A stretch of 64,000 bases of DNA from Kineococcus sp. NBC_00420. GTDB taxonomy: Bacteria > Actinomycetota > Actinomycetes > Actinomycetales > Kineococcaceae. Under the pieces are notes generated by a model. The model saw only the letters and a program-made list of their open reading frames with translations, was not told where the DNA came from and did not search any database. The stretch is taken from contig NZ_CP107930.1 of NCBI RefSeq assembly GCF_036021035.1, forward strand, positions 3,596,001 to 3,660,000, read 5' to 3'. Position 1 is the stretch's first letter. Each line of letters opens with the position of its first letter. A program made the translations under genes and the position numbers. This document shows, in pieces, positions 16,671 to 26,272 of this stretch.

Positions 16671-17267
16671 ATGACGATCCACCCGAGCCCACGCACGCTG
16701 ATCGGACTCCCCTCCGGCCTCCCCTCCGCCCTCCCGCACGAGACGCTCGCGGACTGCTGGGTCCGGCTCGCCGACGGCAGGCCGAGCTGGACGCTGGACC
16801 TCCTCGACGTGCTCGAGCCCCACGTCCTCGGCCGGCCCGCCGACGGCCGCGACATCGTCCGCTACCGCGACCTGCCGTGGACGGCCGCCGCTCAGCTCCT
16901 GCAGCGGCTGCCGGCCGGGCAGCTGGCCGACAAGCAGAACGACGCCCCGTCGCTGGGGTCGGTGCTGGTGGCCGCGGTCGGGCACCCGCGCGAGGTCGAG
17001 GTGCACGGCTACCTCGTCCCGCCCTCGCGGGAGGACGAGCGCATCACCGCCGAGGGGATCGTGGTCTACGACCACCCCGAGCTCGACGAGTTCCGGCTGG
17101 TCGACGACGACTCGTGCTGCACGGAGAACGGCTGCGAGTGCCAGGCCTTCTGGGCCTCCGTGCAGGCCTCCTTCGGCCTCGACGACGCCACGCGCAGCCC
17201 GCACGTCGTCCGGCGCCGCACGTGCCGGCGGACCGGCCGCGACGGCTGGTACCTGTGGTGGACCTGA
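16671..17267 (+). CDS. Hypothetical protein with Cys cluster
   Basis: 198 residues from ATG 16671. I recognise no family. The protein is mostly hydrophilic, with no signal peptide or membrane helix. Notable are CCTENGCECQAF near residue 150 (four cysteines within nine residues) and a basic RRRTCRRTGRDGWYLWW C-terminus; the cysteines could bind a metal. It stands alone between the VOC gene and hemL and is followed by a strong nested hairpin. Confidence 0.65.
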   Translation: MTIHPSPRTLIGLPSGLPSALPHETLADCWVRLADGRPSWTLDLLDVLEPHVLGRPADGRDIVRYRDLPWTAAAQLLQRLPAGQLADKQNDAPSLGSVLVAAVGHPREVEVHGYLVPPSREDERITAEGIVVYDHPELDEFRLVDDDSCCTENGCECQAFWASVQASFGLDDATRSPHVVRRRTCRRTGRDGWYLWWT

Positions 17268-17269
17268 CC

Positions 17270-17321
17270 GTCCCCTCCGCGCGGGCGACGCGTCACCCAC
17301 GTGGGTGCTGCGTGAGGGGAC
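17270..17321. terminator. Nested hairpin after the Cys-cluster gene, upstream of hemL
   Basis: Outer arms GTCCCCTC (17270-17277) and GAGGGGAC (17314-17321) enclose the perfect 14-bp palindrome CACCCACGTGGGTG (17294-17307). It begins 2 bases after the stop codon, so a terminator is most likely. Since hemL starts 88 bases further on, a regulatory role in the hemL leader cannot be excluded. Confidence 0.55.
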
Positions 17322-17409
17322 GTGAGGTCGGTCACCCTCGACCTCCGACACGCCGTCGTAGCCGCCCCTGGGGCGACCGCATCCCGCGAACCTTGCGACA
17401 CTGGGGCCC

Positions 17410-18756
17410 GTGACCGCGCCGACGCCTGCCCCGACGAGCCCTGCCGCGCCCGTTTCCGCCGCCCTCTTCGAGCGGGCCTCCGCCGTCATCCCCGGCGGGG
17501 TGAACTCGCCCGTGCGGGCCTTCCGTGCCGTCGGCGGCACCCCGCGGTTCATCGCCTCGGCCCGGGGTCCCTACCTCACCGACGCCGACGGTCGCGAGTA
17601 CGTGGACCTGCTCTGCTCGTGGGGGCCGATGATCCTCGGCCACGCGCACCCGGACGTGCTCGCGGCGGTCGACGCGGCGGCGCGCCAGGGGTTCTCCTTC
17701 GGGACCCCGACCGAGCGCGAGGTGATGCTCGCCGAGGCGATCGTCGCCCGCGTCGAGCCCGTCGAGCAGGTGCGCCTGGTCAGCTCCGGCACCGAGGCCA
17801 CGATGAGCGCGATCCGCCTCGCCCGCGGGTTCACCGGACGCCCGGTGATCGTGAAGTTCGCCGGGCACTACCACGGTCACGTCGACGCCCTGCTGGCCTC
17901 GGCCGGGTCGGGGCTGGCGACCTTCGCGCTGCCCGACACCCCGGGGGTGACGGGGACCGCCGCCGGGGACACGATCGTGGTGCCCTACAACGACCCCGAG
18001 GCGCTCGCGGAGGTGTTCCGGCAGCACGGGGACCGCATCGCGTGCGTCATCACCGAGGCCGCCGCCGGGAACATGGGCGTCGTCCGCCCGCAGCCCGGCT
18101 TCACGGCCGAGCTGCGCCGGATCACCCGTGAGCACGGCGCGCTGCTCGTCTCCGACGAGGTCATGACGGGCTTCCGCGTCAGCGCGGCGGGCTGGTACGG
18201 CTTCGAGGGCCTCGGCCTCGAGCACGCCCCGGACCTGCTGACCTTCGGCAAGGTCATGGGCGGTGGCTTCCCCGCCGCCGCGTTCGGTGGCCGCGCCGAC
18301 GTCATGGCGCACCTCGCGCCCGCCGGTCCCGTCTACCAGGCGGGCACGTTGTCCGGGAACCCCGTCGCGACCGCCGCCGGTCTCGCCACGCTGAGCGCGT
18401 GCACCCCCGCGGTCTACGCCGCGGTCGAGGCGAACGCGACGACGGTCCGCGAGGCCGCGAGCGCCGCCCTGTCCGCCGCGGGCGTCCCGCACCTGGTGAA
18501 CACGGCGGGGTCGATGTTCAGCGTCTTCTTCACCGAGCGGGAGTCGGTCACGAACTACGACGAGGCCCGTCAGCAGGACCTGGGGGCCTTCCGCGGCTTC
18601 TTCCACTCGATGCTCGACCAGGGCGTCCACCTGCCGCCGAGCGCCTTCGAGGCGTGGTTCCTCTCGGCGAGCCACGACGAGACCGCCCTCGGGCGGATCG
18701 TCGAGGCGTTGCCGGCGGCGGCGCGCGCCGCGGCGGAGGGGGCGGGTTCGCTGTGA
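17410..18756 (+). CDS. hemL: Glutamate-1-semialdehyde 2,1-aminomutase
   Basis: 448 residues. It converts glutamate-1-semialdehyde to 5-aminolevulinate using PLP. The N-terminal [12 protein letters not shown] signature, [29 protein letters not shown] and the PLP lysine K281 in [12 protein letters not shown] are all present. GTG 17410 is the likely start. The downstream gene overlaps by 4 bases, tying haem precursor synthesis to the cytochrome c maturation operon that follows. Confidence 0.97.
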   Translation: MTAPTPAPTSPAAPVSAALFERASAVIPGGVNSPVRAFRAVGGTPRFIASARGPYLTDADGREYVDLLCSWGPMILGHAHPDVLAAVDAAARQGFSFGTPTEREVMLAEAIVARVEPVEQVRLVSSGTEATMSAIRLARGFTGRPVIVKFAGHYHGHVDALLASAGSGLATFALPDTPGVTGTAAGDTIVVPYNDPEALAEVFRQHGDRIACVITEAAAGNMGVVRPQPGFTAELRRITREHGALLVSDEVMTGFRVSAAGWYGFEGLGLEHAPDLLTFGKVMGGGFPAAAFGGRADVMAHLAPAGPVYQAGTLSGNPVATAAGLATLSACTPAVYAAVEANATTVREAASAALSAAGVPHLVNTAGSMFSVFFTERESVTNYDEARQQDLGAFRGFFHSMLDQGVHLPPSAFEAWFLSASHDETALGRIVEALPAAARAAAEGAGSL

Positions 18757-19403
18757 CCGGCACGCAGGGCAGGACGACCGTCCACCTCGTCCGCCACGGC
18801 GAGGTCTACAACCCCGACCGCGTCCTCTACGGCCGGTTGCCGCACTTCCGCCTCTCCGACCGCGGTCAGGCGATGGCGACGCGGCTGGGGGAGTTCTTCG
18901 CCGACCACGACGTCGCCTCGGTGACGGCCTCGCCGTTGCAGCGGGCCCAGGAGACCGCGACGCCGACGGCGCAGCGCCACGGCCTCGCGCTCGGTACCGA
19001 CGCCCGGCTCATCGAGGCCGGGAACTCCTTCGAGGGCCACCGCGTCACCGACGGGCGCGGGTCGATCCGCGACCCGCGGGTGTGGCCGCGGCTGTGGAAC
19101 CCGTTCCAGCCCAGCTGGGGTGAACCGTACGAGCAGCAGGTCGCGCGGATGAGCGCCGTCGTGCGCGATGTCCGGGACGCCTTCCCGGGCCGGGAGTCCG
19201 TGCTGGTCAGCCACCAGCTGCCGGTGTGGGTGACGCGGCTGCGGGCCGAGCAGCGTCCGCTGTTCCACGACCCGCGCAAGCGGCAGTGCAACCTGGCCTC
19301 GGTGACGTCGCTGGAGTTCTCCGGTCGCACGCTCGTCTCGGTCGCCTACACCGAACCCGCCGCCGACCTGCTGCTCGGCGCCGACCCGATCCCGGGGGCG
19401 TGA
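18753..19403 (+). CDS. Histidine phosphatase family protein (phosphoglycerate mutase-like)
   Basis: 216 residues from GTG 18753. [17 protein letters not shown] carries the phospho-accepting His; [10 protein letters not shown] and [11 protein letters not shown] carry the second Arg and the second catalytic His. Substrate unknown. The gene sits between hemL and resA with 4-base and 1-base overlaps, an arrangement conserved in many actinobacteria, so a role in haem or cytochrome biogenesis is possible but unproven. Confidence 0.9.
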   Translation: MTGTQGRTTVHLVRHGEVYNPDRVLYGRLPHFRLSDRGQAMATRLGEFFADHDVASVTASPLQRAQETATPTAQRHGLALGTDARLIEAGNSFEGHRVTDGRGSIRDPRVWPRLWNPFQPSWGEPYEQQVARMSAVVRDVRDAFPGRESVLVSHQLPVWVTRLRAEQRPLFHDPRKRQCNLASVTSLEFSGRTLVSVAYTEPAADLLLGADPIPGA

Positions 19404-20023
19404 TGACTCTCTCGCGCAGGGCGTTCGGGATGGCGGCGTTGTCGACGCTGGGCCTGGCCGCGTGCTCGGGCGGTGACGGCCTGCCGAAGTCCGAGGGGTC
19501 GAACTTCATCGAGGGCGACGGCTCCTACGTGCACTGGAAGGCCGACGAGCGCAAGGAGCCCGTCGAGTTCAGCGGGACGACGGTCGACGGCGACACCGTC
19601 GACCTCGCGGACTACCGCGGCAAGGTCGTCGTCCTGAACACCTGGTTCGCCGGGTGCGCGCCCTGCCGCTCCGAGGCACCCGACCTCGAGGCGGTCTGGC
19701 AGCAGTACTCGGGCCGCGACGTGCAGTTCCTCGGCATCAACACCTACGACACCGCCGACGTCGCCGCCTCGTTCCAGCGGTCGCACTCGATCACGTTCCC
19801 CTCGATCCTGGACGCGAAGTCCGGCGCGGCGATGCTCGCGCTGCGGACGTACTCGCCGCAGGCGACGCCCACGACGCTCGTGCTCGACCCCGAGGGTCGC
19901 GTCGCGTCCCGGGTCTCGGGGATCGTGTCGACGTCGACGCTGACCGGGATGCTCGACGACGCCGGCGCGACCCCCGCCTCCACGGACGGGACGACGCCCA
20001 CGGCGACGGGGGCCCCTGCGTGA
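19403..20023 (+). CDS. resA: Thioredoxin-like lipoprotein ResA (CcsX), cytochrome c maturation
   Basis: 206 residues. The N-terminus carries a twin-Arg-like SRRAF start and a lipobox LGLAAC, so it should be lipid-anchored outside the membrane. The thioredoxin fold carries the redox pair C85-APC88 (NTWFAGCAPCRSEAPDL) and cis-Pro ATPTTLV. ResA keeps the haem-binding cysteines of apocytochrome c reduced, drawing electrons from CcdA encoded next. The ATG overlaps the upstream stop by 1 base. Confidence 0.93.
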   Translation: MTLSRRAFGMAALSTLGLAACSGGDGLPKSEGSNFIEGDGSYVHWKADERKEPVEFSGTTVDGDTVDLADYRGKVVVLNTWFAGCAPCRSEAPDLEAVWQQYSGRDVQFLGINTYDTADVAASFQRSHSITFPSILDAKSGAAMLALRTYSPQATPTTLVLDPEGRVASRVSGIVSTSTLTGMLDDAGATPASTDGTTPTATGAPA

Positions 20024-20763
20024 CCCTTCCCGAGTACGTGCAGACCGGGCCGCTGCTGCTGGCGGTCCCGTTGGCGGCGCTGGCGGGACTGGTGTCGTTC
20101 CTGTCCCCGTGCGTCCTGCCGCTCGTACCGGGGTTCCTCGCCTACGTGACCGGGCTGTCCGGGGGAGACCTCGAGAAGCAGCGCCGCGGGCGGATGTTCC
20201 TCGGGGCCCTGCTGTTCGTGCTCGGGTTCTCCGTCGTATTCGTCCTCATCAGCTTCACGGCGGGTGCCGTGGGAGACCTCCTGGTCGAGTACCAGCGGGG
20301 CCTGCAGCGCGTGCTCGGTGCGGTGGTCCTGCTCGGCGGTCTGCTGCTGCTGTTCACGCCGTTGTGGGCCCAGCGCGAGGTCAAGGTCCGCTGGCGGCCA
20401 CGGGCGGGACTCCTCGGCGCCCCCGTGCTGGGTTTCCTGTTCGGGATCGGCTGGACGCCCTGCATCGGCCCGATCTTCGCGGCGATCTCCGCGATGGCGT
20501 TCACCACGGGGAACGGCACCCGCGCCACGGGCCTCGGACTCGTCTACTGCCTGGGCCTCGGCATCCCCTTCATCCTCGTGGCCCTGGCCTACGGGCGCGG
20601 GATGCGCGTCCTCGGTGTCCTGCGCCGCCACCGCGTCGCCCTCGACCGCTTCGGGGCGTTGCTGCTCATCGCCATCGGGGTGCTGCTGGTCACCCAGCAG
20701 TTCCAGCCGCTGGTCAGCTGGGTGCAGTTCCACCTCGTCTCCAACTTCCAGCCGGTGATCTGA
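20020..20763 (+). CDS. ccdA: Cytochrome c biogenesis protein CcdA (DsbD-like transmembrane electron carrier)
   Basis: 247 residues with six predicted membrane helices. The two redox cysteines lie in FLSPCVLPLVPG and GIGWTPCIGP. CcdA moves electrons from cytosolic thioredoxin across the membrane to ResA. GTG 20020 overlaps the resA stop by 4 bases and the end overlaps resB by 1 base. Confidence 0.95.
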   Translation: MTLPEYVQTGPLLLAVPLAALAGLVSFLSPCVLPLVPGFLAYVTGLSGGDLEKQRRGRMFLGALLFVLGFSVVFVLISFTAGAVGDLLVEYQRGLQRVLGAVVLLGGLLLLFTPLWAQREVKVRWRPRAGLLGAPVLGFLFGIGWTPCIGPIFAAISAMAFTTGNGTRATGLGLVYCLGLGIPFILVALAYGRGMRVLGVLRRHRVALDRFGALLLIAIGVLLVTQQFQPLVSWVQFHLVSNFQPVI

Positions 20764-22502
20764 TGCCCCGTACCGACGAGACCCACCTCGACGACCTCCG
20801 CGACGCGTACCGCGACAACGACACCGCCGAGGGCGTCACCCCACCCCGGCGCCGCAAGCGCAAGGAACCGCAGCTCGCCTCGGAGCTGAAGCCGCTGGAG
20901 TTCCTGCGCTACTGCTGGCGGCAGCTGACGAGCATGCGCACGGCGCTGTTCCTGCTCATGCTGCTGGCCGTCGCGGCCGTCCCCGGCTCGACGTTCCCGC
21001 AGCAGAACAACAACCCCACCGCCGTGGCGCAGTGGGAGGTCGACCACCCCACGGCCTACCCGTGGGTGGAGCGGCTGCAGGGCTTCCACGTCTACTCCTC
21101 GGTCTGGTTCTCCGCGGTCTACCTGCTGCTGTTCATCTCCCTCGTCGGATGCGTGCTGCCGCGGGCGGGTGTGCACCTCAAGGCGCTGCGGTCCCGGCCG
21201 CCGCGGACCCCGTCGCGGCTGGAACGCCTGCCCGAGCACCGCGGTTCGACGGTGGGCTCCACCCCCGAGGAGGTCCTCGACGCTGCCCGGACGGTGCTGG
21301 CGAAGCGGCACTTCCGCGTCGACCGCCGCGAGGGGTCGGTCGCGGCCGAGAAGGGCCACCACCGCGAGAGCGGGAACCTGCTCTTCCACCTGTCCCTGGT
21401 CGGCCTGCTGCTCTCGGTCGCGTCGAGCTCGTTGTTCTCCTACTCCGGCCAGCGCCTGGTCACCGTCGGCGGCACGATGGTCGGCACCACGTTCGACAGC
21501 TTCAGCGGCGGGGTCGGGACGAGCGAGGACGACGTCCCGCCGTTCACGCTGTCGCTGGACTCCATGGACGTGTCCTTCGAGGCGCAGCAGACGTCGCAGA
21601 TCGGTGAACCCCGGACGTTCGCGGCGAACGTCACGCTGACCGACGAACCGGGGGCGACGCCGAAGCAGGAGACGATCAAGGTCAACCACCCGGCGAAGGT
21701 CGGGCAGACCCAGATCTCGCTGTCCGGCAACGGCTACGCCCCGGTCATCGTCGTCCGCGACGGGAAGGGCGACGTCGTCGCCGACGGCCCGACGCCGTTC
21801 CTGCCGCAGACCGCGAACTACGACTCGACCGGCGTCGTGAAGGTGCCGGACGCCGTCGACGCGAACGGGGCCCCGGTGCAGCTGGCGGTCCAGGGCGTGT
21901 TCCTGCCGACGGCCACCACCGACGCGGCCGGCACGCCGGTCTCGAAGTTCCCGGACACCGTCAACCCGGTCCTCATCGCGAAGGTCTGGACCGGCGACCT
22001 GGGGATCGACAGCGGGGTCGCGCAGAACGTCTACACCCTCGACACCAGCGCGATGACCCAGGTCGTCGGCGACGACGGCCAGGCCGTGGCGCTGCAGATG
22101 AGACCAGGCACGACGGTCCAGCTGCCGAACGGGCTCGGCTCCGTCGAGTTCCAGGGCATCGAGCGCTTCGCCTCCCTCGACGTCCGCTCCACCCCGGGTC
22201 AGAGCGCGGCGCTCGTCTTCGCGCTGCTCGCCACGCTCGGGCTGATCCTGTCGCTGTTCCTGCCCCGGCGTCGGGTGTGGGTCAAAGCGGTCCGCAGCGG
22301 TGAGTCAGGGGCGGCGGGCACCGTCGTCACCGTCGGTGGTCTGGCCCGCGGCAACGACGCGGGTCTGGCCGAGGAGGTCGACGGCGTCCTGGCGCGCCTG
22401 CGCGAGGTCCTCGGTGAGCCCGAGCCTCCCGGCGAATCGCCAGCAGACCCCCCGGTGGGGGACCATGAGCCTTCAGTGCACGCTCCCGAGGAGACCCCGT
22501 GA
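20763..22502 (+). CDS. resB: Cytochrome c biogenesis protein ResB (System II)
   Basis: 579 residues from ATG 20763. After a charged N-terminal tail come helices MRTALFLLMLLAVAAV and VWFSAVYLLLFISLVGCVLP, a third at LLFHLSLVGLLLSVASSSLFSYSGQ, a large extracytoplasmic domain (about 250-490), and a last helix ALVFALLATLGLILSLFLP followed by a polar tail. ResB and CcsA form the haem lyase of System II. Its end overlaps ccsA by 4 bases. Confidence 0.94.
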   Translation: MPRTDETHLDDLRDAYRDNDTAEGVTPPRRRKRKEPQLASELKPLEFLRYCWRQLTSMRTALFLLMLLAVAAVPGSTFPQQNNNPTAVAQWEVDHPTAYPWVERLQGFHVYSSVWFSAVYLLLFISLVGCVLPRAGVHLKALRSRPPRTPSRLERLPEHRGSTVGSTPEEVLDAARTVLAKRHFRVDRREGSVAAEKGHHRESGNLLFHLSLVGLLLSVASSSLFSYSGQRLVTVGGTMVGTTFDSFSGGVGTSEDDVPPFTLSLDSMDVSFEAQQTSQIGEPRTFAANVTLTDEPGATPKQETIKVNHPAKVGQTQISLSGNGYAPVIVVRDGKGDVVADGPTPFLPQTANYDSTGVVKVPDAVDANGAPVQLAVQGVFLPTATTDAAGTPVSKFPDTVNPVLIAKVWTGDLGIDSGVAQNVYTLDTSAMTQVVGDDGQAVALQMRPGTTVQLPNGLGSVEFQGIERFASLDVRSTPGQSAALVFALLATLGLILSLFLPRRRVWVKAVRSGESGAAGTVVTVGGLARGNDAGLAEEVDGVLARLREVLGEPEPPGESPADPPVGDHEPSVHAPEETP

Positions 22503-23500
22503 CCGTCGACGAGAACGTCGCCCAGATCAGCAACGTGCTGCTCTACGGCGCGATGAGCGCCTACCTCTTCTCCTTCATCGCCTACGCCGCCGACCTCGCC
22601 GAGGGCGGCCAGGTCATCAAGGCGCGCGAGGCCCGGCGCACCGCCGCCACCGCCACGGCCGCCACGGCCGGCGGGGGTGGCACGACCACCCTGGAGAAGC
22701 CCGTTACGGCCCGGCGTCGTCGCGCGGCCGCGGTGGGGACCTCGCTGTTCACCGTCGCGACCCTGCTGCACCTGGGTGCGGTCGTCTCCCGCGGGGTCTC
22801 GGTGCACCGGGTGCCCTGGGGCAACATGTTCGAGTTCGCCCTCACCGGCACCCTCATCGTGGCCCTCGGCTACCTCGTCGCCGTCGGGCGCGCGCACCGC
22901 GCGGGCCTGGGCGGGGGCCGCGACGCCCGCTACCTGGGCACCTTCGTCACCGGACCGATCCTCGCGACCCTCGGGATCGCGTTGCGCTCGTTCTACGTCC
23001 AGGCCGCCCAGCTCGTCCCCGCGCTCGACAGCTACTGGCTGATCATCCACGTCTTCGTCGCGATCCTGGCGACCGCGCTCTCCACCCTCGGCTTCTCCGC
23101 GACGGTGCTGCAGCTGGTCCAGGAGAAGCGCGACCGCGTGAAGGCCGCGGGCGGGCGTCCCGGTGGGGCCTTCATGGACGCCCTCCCCGGATCGGTGGAG
23201 CTGGAGCGCACCGCGTTCCGCCTCAACGCCGTCGCGTTCGTGATGTGGACGTTCACCCTCATCGCCGGTGCCGTGTGGGCCCAGGTCGCCTGGAACCGCT
23301 ACTGGAACTGGGACTCCAAGGAGGTGTGGACGTTCGTCATCTGGGTCGTCTACGCCACCTACCTGCACGCCCGCGCGACCCGGGGCTGGAACGGCCGCCG
23401 TGCCGCCTGGCTCTCGGTCCTCGGCTTCGCCTGCATGCTCTTCAACTACCTCGTGGTGAACATCTTCTTCCCCGGCCTGCACTCCTACGCGGGGGTCTGA
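22499..23500 (+). CDS. ccsA: Cytochrome c haem lyase subunit CcsA/CcsB (WWD domain)
   Basis: 333 residues, about eight membrane helices. The haem-handling tryptophan-rich loop reads WNRYWNWDSKEVWTFVIW, with conserved His residues in LLHLGAV, IIHVF and YATYLHARA. It carries haem across the membrane and, with ResB, attaches it to CXXCH motifs. It ends the core resA-ccdA-resB-ccsA block. Naming of this subunit varies between CcsA and CcsB. Confidence 0.94.
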   Translation: MTVDENVAQISNVLLYGAMSAYLFSFIAYAADLAEGGQVIKAREARRTAATATAATAGGGGTTTLEKPVTARRRRAAAVGTSLFTVATLLHLGAVVSRGVSVHRVPWGNMFEFALTGTLIVALGYLVAVGRAHRAGLGGGRDARYLGTFVTGPILATLGIALRSFYVQAAQLVPALDSYWLIIHVFVAILATALSTLGFSATVLQLVQEKRDRVKAAGGRPGGAFMDALPGSVELERTAFRLNAVAFVMWTFTLIAGAVWAQVAWNRYWNWDSKEVWTFVIWVVYATYLHARATRGWNGRRAAWLSVLGFACMLFNYLVVNIFFPGLHSYAGV

Positions 23501-23503
23501 GCC

Positions 23504-23785
23504 GTGGGTGGGGTGACGCTGCGCTACACCGCCCTGCGGCTCGGCATCTTCGCCGTCTGCCTCATCGTGGCGCGCGCCGTGGGGGCCGTGGGGTGGCTGG
23601 CGCTGCTCATCGCGGCCGTCGTCTCGGTCCTGCTGTCGCTGCTCCTGCTGCGCCGCCAGCGCGAGCAGATGGCCGAGGCGCTGCAGCGACGCATCGACGG
23701 CCGGATCGACTCCCGGCAGAACGGCACCGGGACGACGTCGCGCTTCCGCCGCGGCCTCGACGAGGACAACGCCGCCGAGGACTGA
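23504..23785 (+). CDS. DUF4229 small membrane protein
   Basis: 93 residues from GTG 23504, 3 bases after ccsA. Two hydrophobic helices (RLGIFAVCLIVARAVG and LALLIAAVVSVLLSLLLLRR) are followed by a basic and then acidic tail. DUF4229 proteins regularly close the cytochrome c maturation operon in actinobacteria; the function is unknown. A strong terminator follows. Confidence 0.85.
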   Translation: MGGVTLRYTALRLGIFAVCLIVARAVGAVGWLALLIAAVVSVLLSLLLLRRQREQMAEALQRRIDGRIDSRQNGTGTTSRFRRGLDEDNAAED

Positions 23786-23812
23786 ACCGCGGGGCTGCCT
23801 GCCCGCCTCTCC

Positions 23813-23845
23813 GAGCGCCCCGCCGGGACTCCCGGCGGGGCGCTC
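23813..23845. terminator. Bidirectional terminator with 15-bp perfect stem
   Basis: Arms 23813-23827 and 23831-23845 pair perfectly around the loop ACT. The hairpin lies between the convergent cytochrome c operon and the alcohol dehydrogenase gene and should stop both. Confidence 0.85.
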
Positions 23846-23851
23846 GTGCGT

Positions 23852-24958
23852 CTAGTCGAAGACGATCACCTGCCGCACGGCCCGCCCCTCGGCGAGCTCG
23901 TCGAGGGCCTCGTTGACGTCGTCGAGGGCGATCCGTCGCGTCACCAGCTCCTCGACCGGCAGCGCCCCGTCCAGGTAGAGCTGCGCGTAGCGGGGGACGT
24001 CGCGCGCGGGGACGGCCGAGCCGAGGTAGCTGCCGACGATGCTGCGGGCCTGCGCGACCAGCCCCAGCGGGGAGATCGAGGAGCGGGCGGTGGGGCTGGG
24101 CAGGCCCACCGTCACCGTCCGCCCGCCCGGGGCGGTCAGCTCCACGGCGGTCTCGAAGGCCGTCGGGTGCCCCGCGGCCTCCACCACGACGTCGGCGCTG
24201 ACCCCGGCCGCCAGCGCGTCGGCCGGTGACCACGCCGCCACGGCCCCCAGCGCCAGCGCCCGCTCCAGCTTCGCCGGCACCGCGTCGACGCCGATCACGG
24301 GGCCGTGGCCCAGCCCGACCGCGGTGAGCAGGGCGGCCATCCCGACCCCGCCGAGACCGACCACGGCGAGGGTCTGCCCCGGCCCCCACGCCCCGGCGTT
24401 GACGACGGCGCCCCCGCCGGTGAGGACGGCGCAGCCGAGCACGGCGGCGACCTCGGGCGGTACCTCGTCGGGCACCGCGACCACCGAGCGGCGGTCCACG
24501 ACGGCGTGGGTGGCGAAGGCCGAGACGCCCAGGTGGTGGGCGACGGGTTCCCCGTCGCGGTGCAGGCGGGTGCCGCCGCCCAGCAGTTCCCCGGCGTTGT
24601 TGGCCGCCGTCCCCGGCGCGCAGGGCATCCGCCCGTCGGTGGCGCAGCCGGCGCACTCCTCGCAGCGGGGCAGGAAGACCATGACGACGCGCTGGCCGAC
24701 GCGCAGGTCCGCCACCCCCGGGCCGAGGGCCTGCACCCGCCCGGCCGCCTCGTGCCCCAGCAGCATCGGCACCGGGCGGACCCGGTTGCCGTCGACGACG
24801 CTGAGGTCGGAGTGGCAGAGCCCCGCCGCCTCCATCCGCACCAGGACTTCGCCGGGCCCGGGGTCGGACAGCTCCAGCTCGCTGATGGTCAGCGGCCGGC
24901 TCGTGGCGTAGGGGCGCTCGCGCCCGATCTCCTCCAGCACCGCCCCGCGGATCCTCAC
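23852..24958 (-). CDS. Zinc-dependent alcohol dehydrogenase (MDR family)
   Basis: 368 residues. Catalytic zinc ligands are in AAGLCHSDLS and LLGHEAAGRV; the structural zinc loop is CEECAGCATDGRMPC; the Rossmann loop is VGLGGVGMAAL. It oxidises alcohols or reduces aldehydes with NAD(P)+. It resembles class III-like and mycobacterial AdhD-type enzymes. It lies 5 bases after the small hypothetical gene transcribed the same way. Substrate unknown. Confidence 0.9.
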   Translation of the reverse strand: MRIRGAVLEEIGRERPYATSRPLTISELELSDPGPGEVLVRMEAAGLCHSDLSVVDGNRVRPVPMLLGHEAAGRVQALGPGVADLRVGQRVVMVFLPRCEECAGCATDGRMPCAPGTAANNAGELLGGGTRLHRDGEPVAHHLGVSAFATHAVVDRRSVVAVPDEVPPEVAAVLGCAVLTGGGAVVNAGAWGPGQTLAVVGLGGVGMAALLTAVGLGHGPVIGVDAVPAKLERALALGAVAAWSPADALAAGVSADVVVEAAGHPTAFETAVELTAPGGRTVTVGLPSPTARSSISPLGLVAQARSIVGSYLGSAVPARDVPRYAQLYLDGALPVEELVTRRIALDDVNEALDELAEGRAVRQVIVFD

Positions 24959-24963
24959 GGCGC

Positions 24964-25269
24964 TCAGCGCAGCGGGATGCTCGCCAGCAGGTCGGGCCGC
25001 TCCGCGTCGAGCGCGGTCAGGTCGATGACGGTCGGCAGGGCCGGCAGGTGGCCCGCCTCCTCGGCGGCCTCCTCGGCCTGCAGCAGCACCTCGAGGACGC
25101 GGCGGACCAGGAAGGGCTCGTCCGCGCTGGTCGCCTGCAGCTTCTCGAGCAGGGCGGTGTCGGAGGTCACCAGGTGCTCGGTGCGGGTCCCGGCCGCCGT
25201 GGTGAGGACCGCGGCGTAGCGGTGCTCACCGTCGGCGCTGACGTCGATCACGCCGTGGTTGTCACTCAT
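24964..25269 (-). CDS. Hypothetical protein, 101 residues
   Basis: No family recognised. A short acidic protein: DGEHRYAAVLTTAAGTRTEHLV at the start, a Glu/Ala-rich helix (LEVLLQAEEAAEEAG) and TVIDLTALDAERPDLLASIPLR at the end. No signal or membrane helix. It lies between menA and the dehydrogenase in the same direction, with good GC at third positions, so it looks coding. Confidence 0.6.
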   Translation of the reverse strand: MSDNHGVIDVSADGEHRYAAVLTTAAGTRTEHLVTSDTALLEKLQATSADEPFLVRRVLEVLLQAEEAAEEAGHLPALPTVIDLTALDAERPDLLASIPLR

Positions 25270-25293
25270 GGGCGCACTGTCGCGCGAACGGGC

Positions 25294-26214
25294 TCAGAGC
25301 GCCAGTCCGAGGGCCAGCAGGGCCCCCGTCAGCAGTTCGAGCAGGCCGGTGCCCTTGAGGACGGGGATGAGGTCGCGGCCGGTCGCTCCGCCCAGGACGG
25401 TCCGCAGCGGACGCTGGGCGAGGACCCCGGCGAGCAGGACGAGGAGGACCCACGGGTGCCAGGGCACGGTCAGCAGGGCCGCCACGAACGCCCCGACGAC
25501 GAGCGCCGCGTACAGGCGGCGGGAGTTCGCCTCGCCGATCCGGACGGCCAGGGTGTGCTTGCCGGCGACGGTGTCGGTCGGGACGTCGCGCAGGTTGTTG
25601 GCGACGAGGATCGCGCAGGCCAGGAAGCCGACGCAGAACGCGCCCGCGACGGAGGTCCCGTCGACGCGGCCGGCCTGGACGTAGGTCGTGCCCATCACGG
25701 CGACGAGGCCGAAGAAGACGAAGACGAAGACCTCGCCGAGGCCCGCGTAGCCGTAGGGGCGCTTGCCTCCGGTGTAGTACCAGGCGGCGGCGACGCTGGC
25801 CGCCCCCACGAGGAGCAGCCACCAGTGCCCGGAGACGGCGACGACGACGAGACCGGCGAGCGCGGCGAGCGCGAAGCAGAGGAAGGCCGCGTCCCGCACG
25901 TGGCGGGGTTCGGCGGACCCGGACCCGACGAGGCGGAAGGGGCCGACCCGGTCGGTGTCGGTGCCGCGGATCCCGTCGGAGTAGTCGTTGGCGTAGTTGA
26001 CGCCGACCTGCAGGGCGAGGGAGACGAGCAGGGCCAGGACGGCGGTGAGCCAGTCCACCCCGTCCAGGGCGGCGGCGGACCCGGTGCCGACGAGCACGGG
26101 GGTGATGGCGGCGGGCAGCGTGCGCGGACGAGCCGCGGCGGCCCACTGCGCGGGGGTGGCGCGTCGGTGCGTCACGGGGGAGGAGGGGAGGGGCAGTTCA
26201 GCGGGGTCCGACAC
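25294..26214 (-). CDS. menA: 1,4-dihydroxy-2-naphthoate polyprenyltransferase
   Basis: About 306 residues; attaches the polyprenyl tail to DHNA to give demethylmenaquinone in the membrane. VNYANDYSDGIRGTD is the first Asp-rich motif and NNLRDVPTDTVAGKHTLA the second; seven to nine helices follow the UbiA pattern. The frame is open to GTG 26262, but the codons between 26262 and 26214 are atypical; the family-like start is GTG 26214 or 26175. Other men genes lie on both sides. Confidence 0.92.
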   Translation of the reverse strand: MSDPAELPLPSSPVTHRRATPAQWAAAARPRTLPAAITPVLVGTGSAAALDGVDWLTAVLALLVSLALQVGVNYANDYSDGIRGTDTDRVGPFRLVGSGSAEPRHVRDAAFLCFALAALAGLVVVAVSGHWWLLLVGAASVAAAWYYTGGKRPYGYAGLGEVFVFVFFGLVAVMGTTYVQAGRVDGTSVAGAFCVGFLACAILVANNLRDVPTDTVAGKHTLAVRIGEANSRRLYAALVVGAFVAALLTVPWHPWVLLVLLAGVLAQRPLRTVLGGATGRDLIPVLKGTGLLELLTGALLALGLAL

Positions 26215-26272
26215 GAGGGTCAATCGTGCCAAGCGCGGCGGTGGAGGGGCGCGCCGGGTCACCCGCGTGCGG

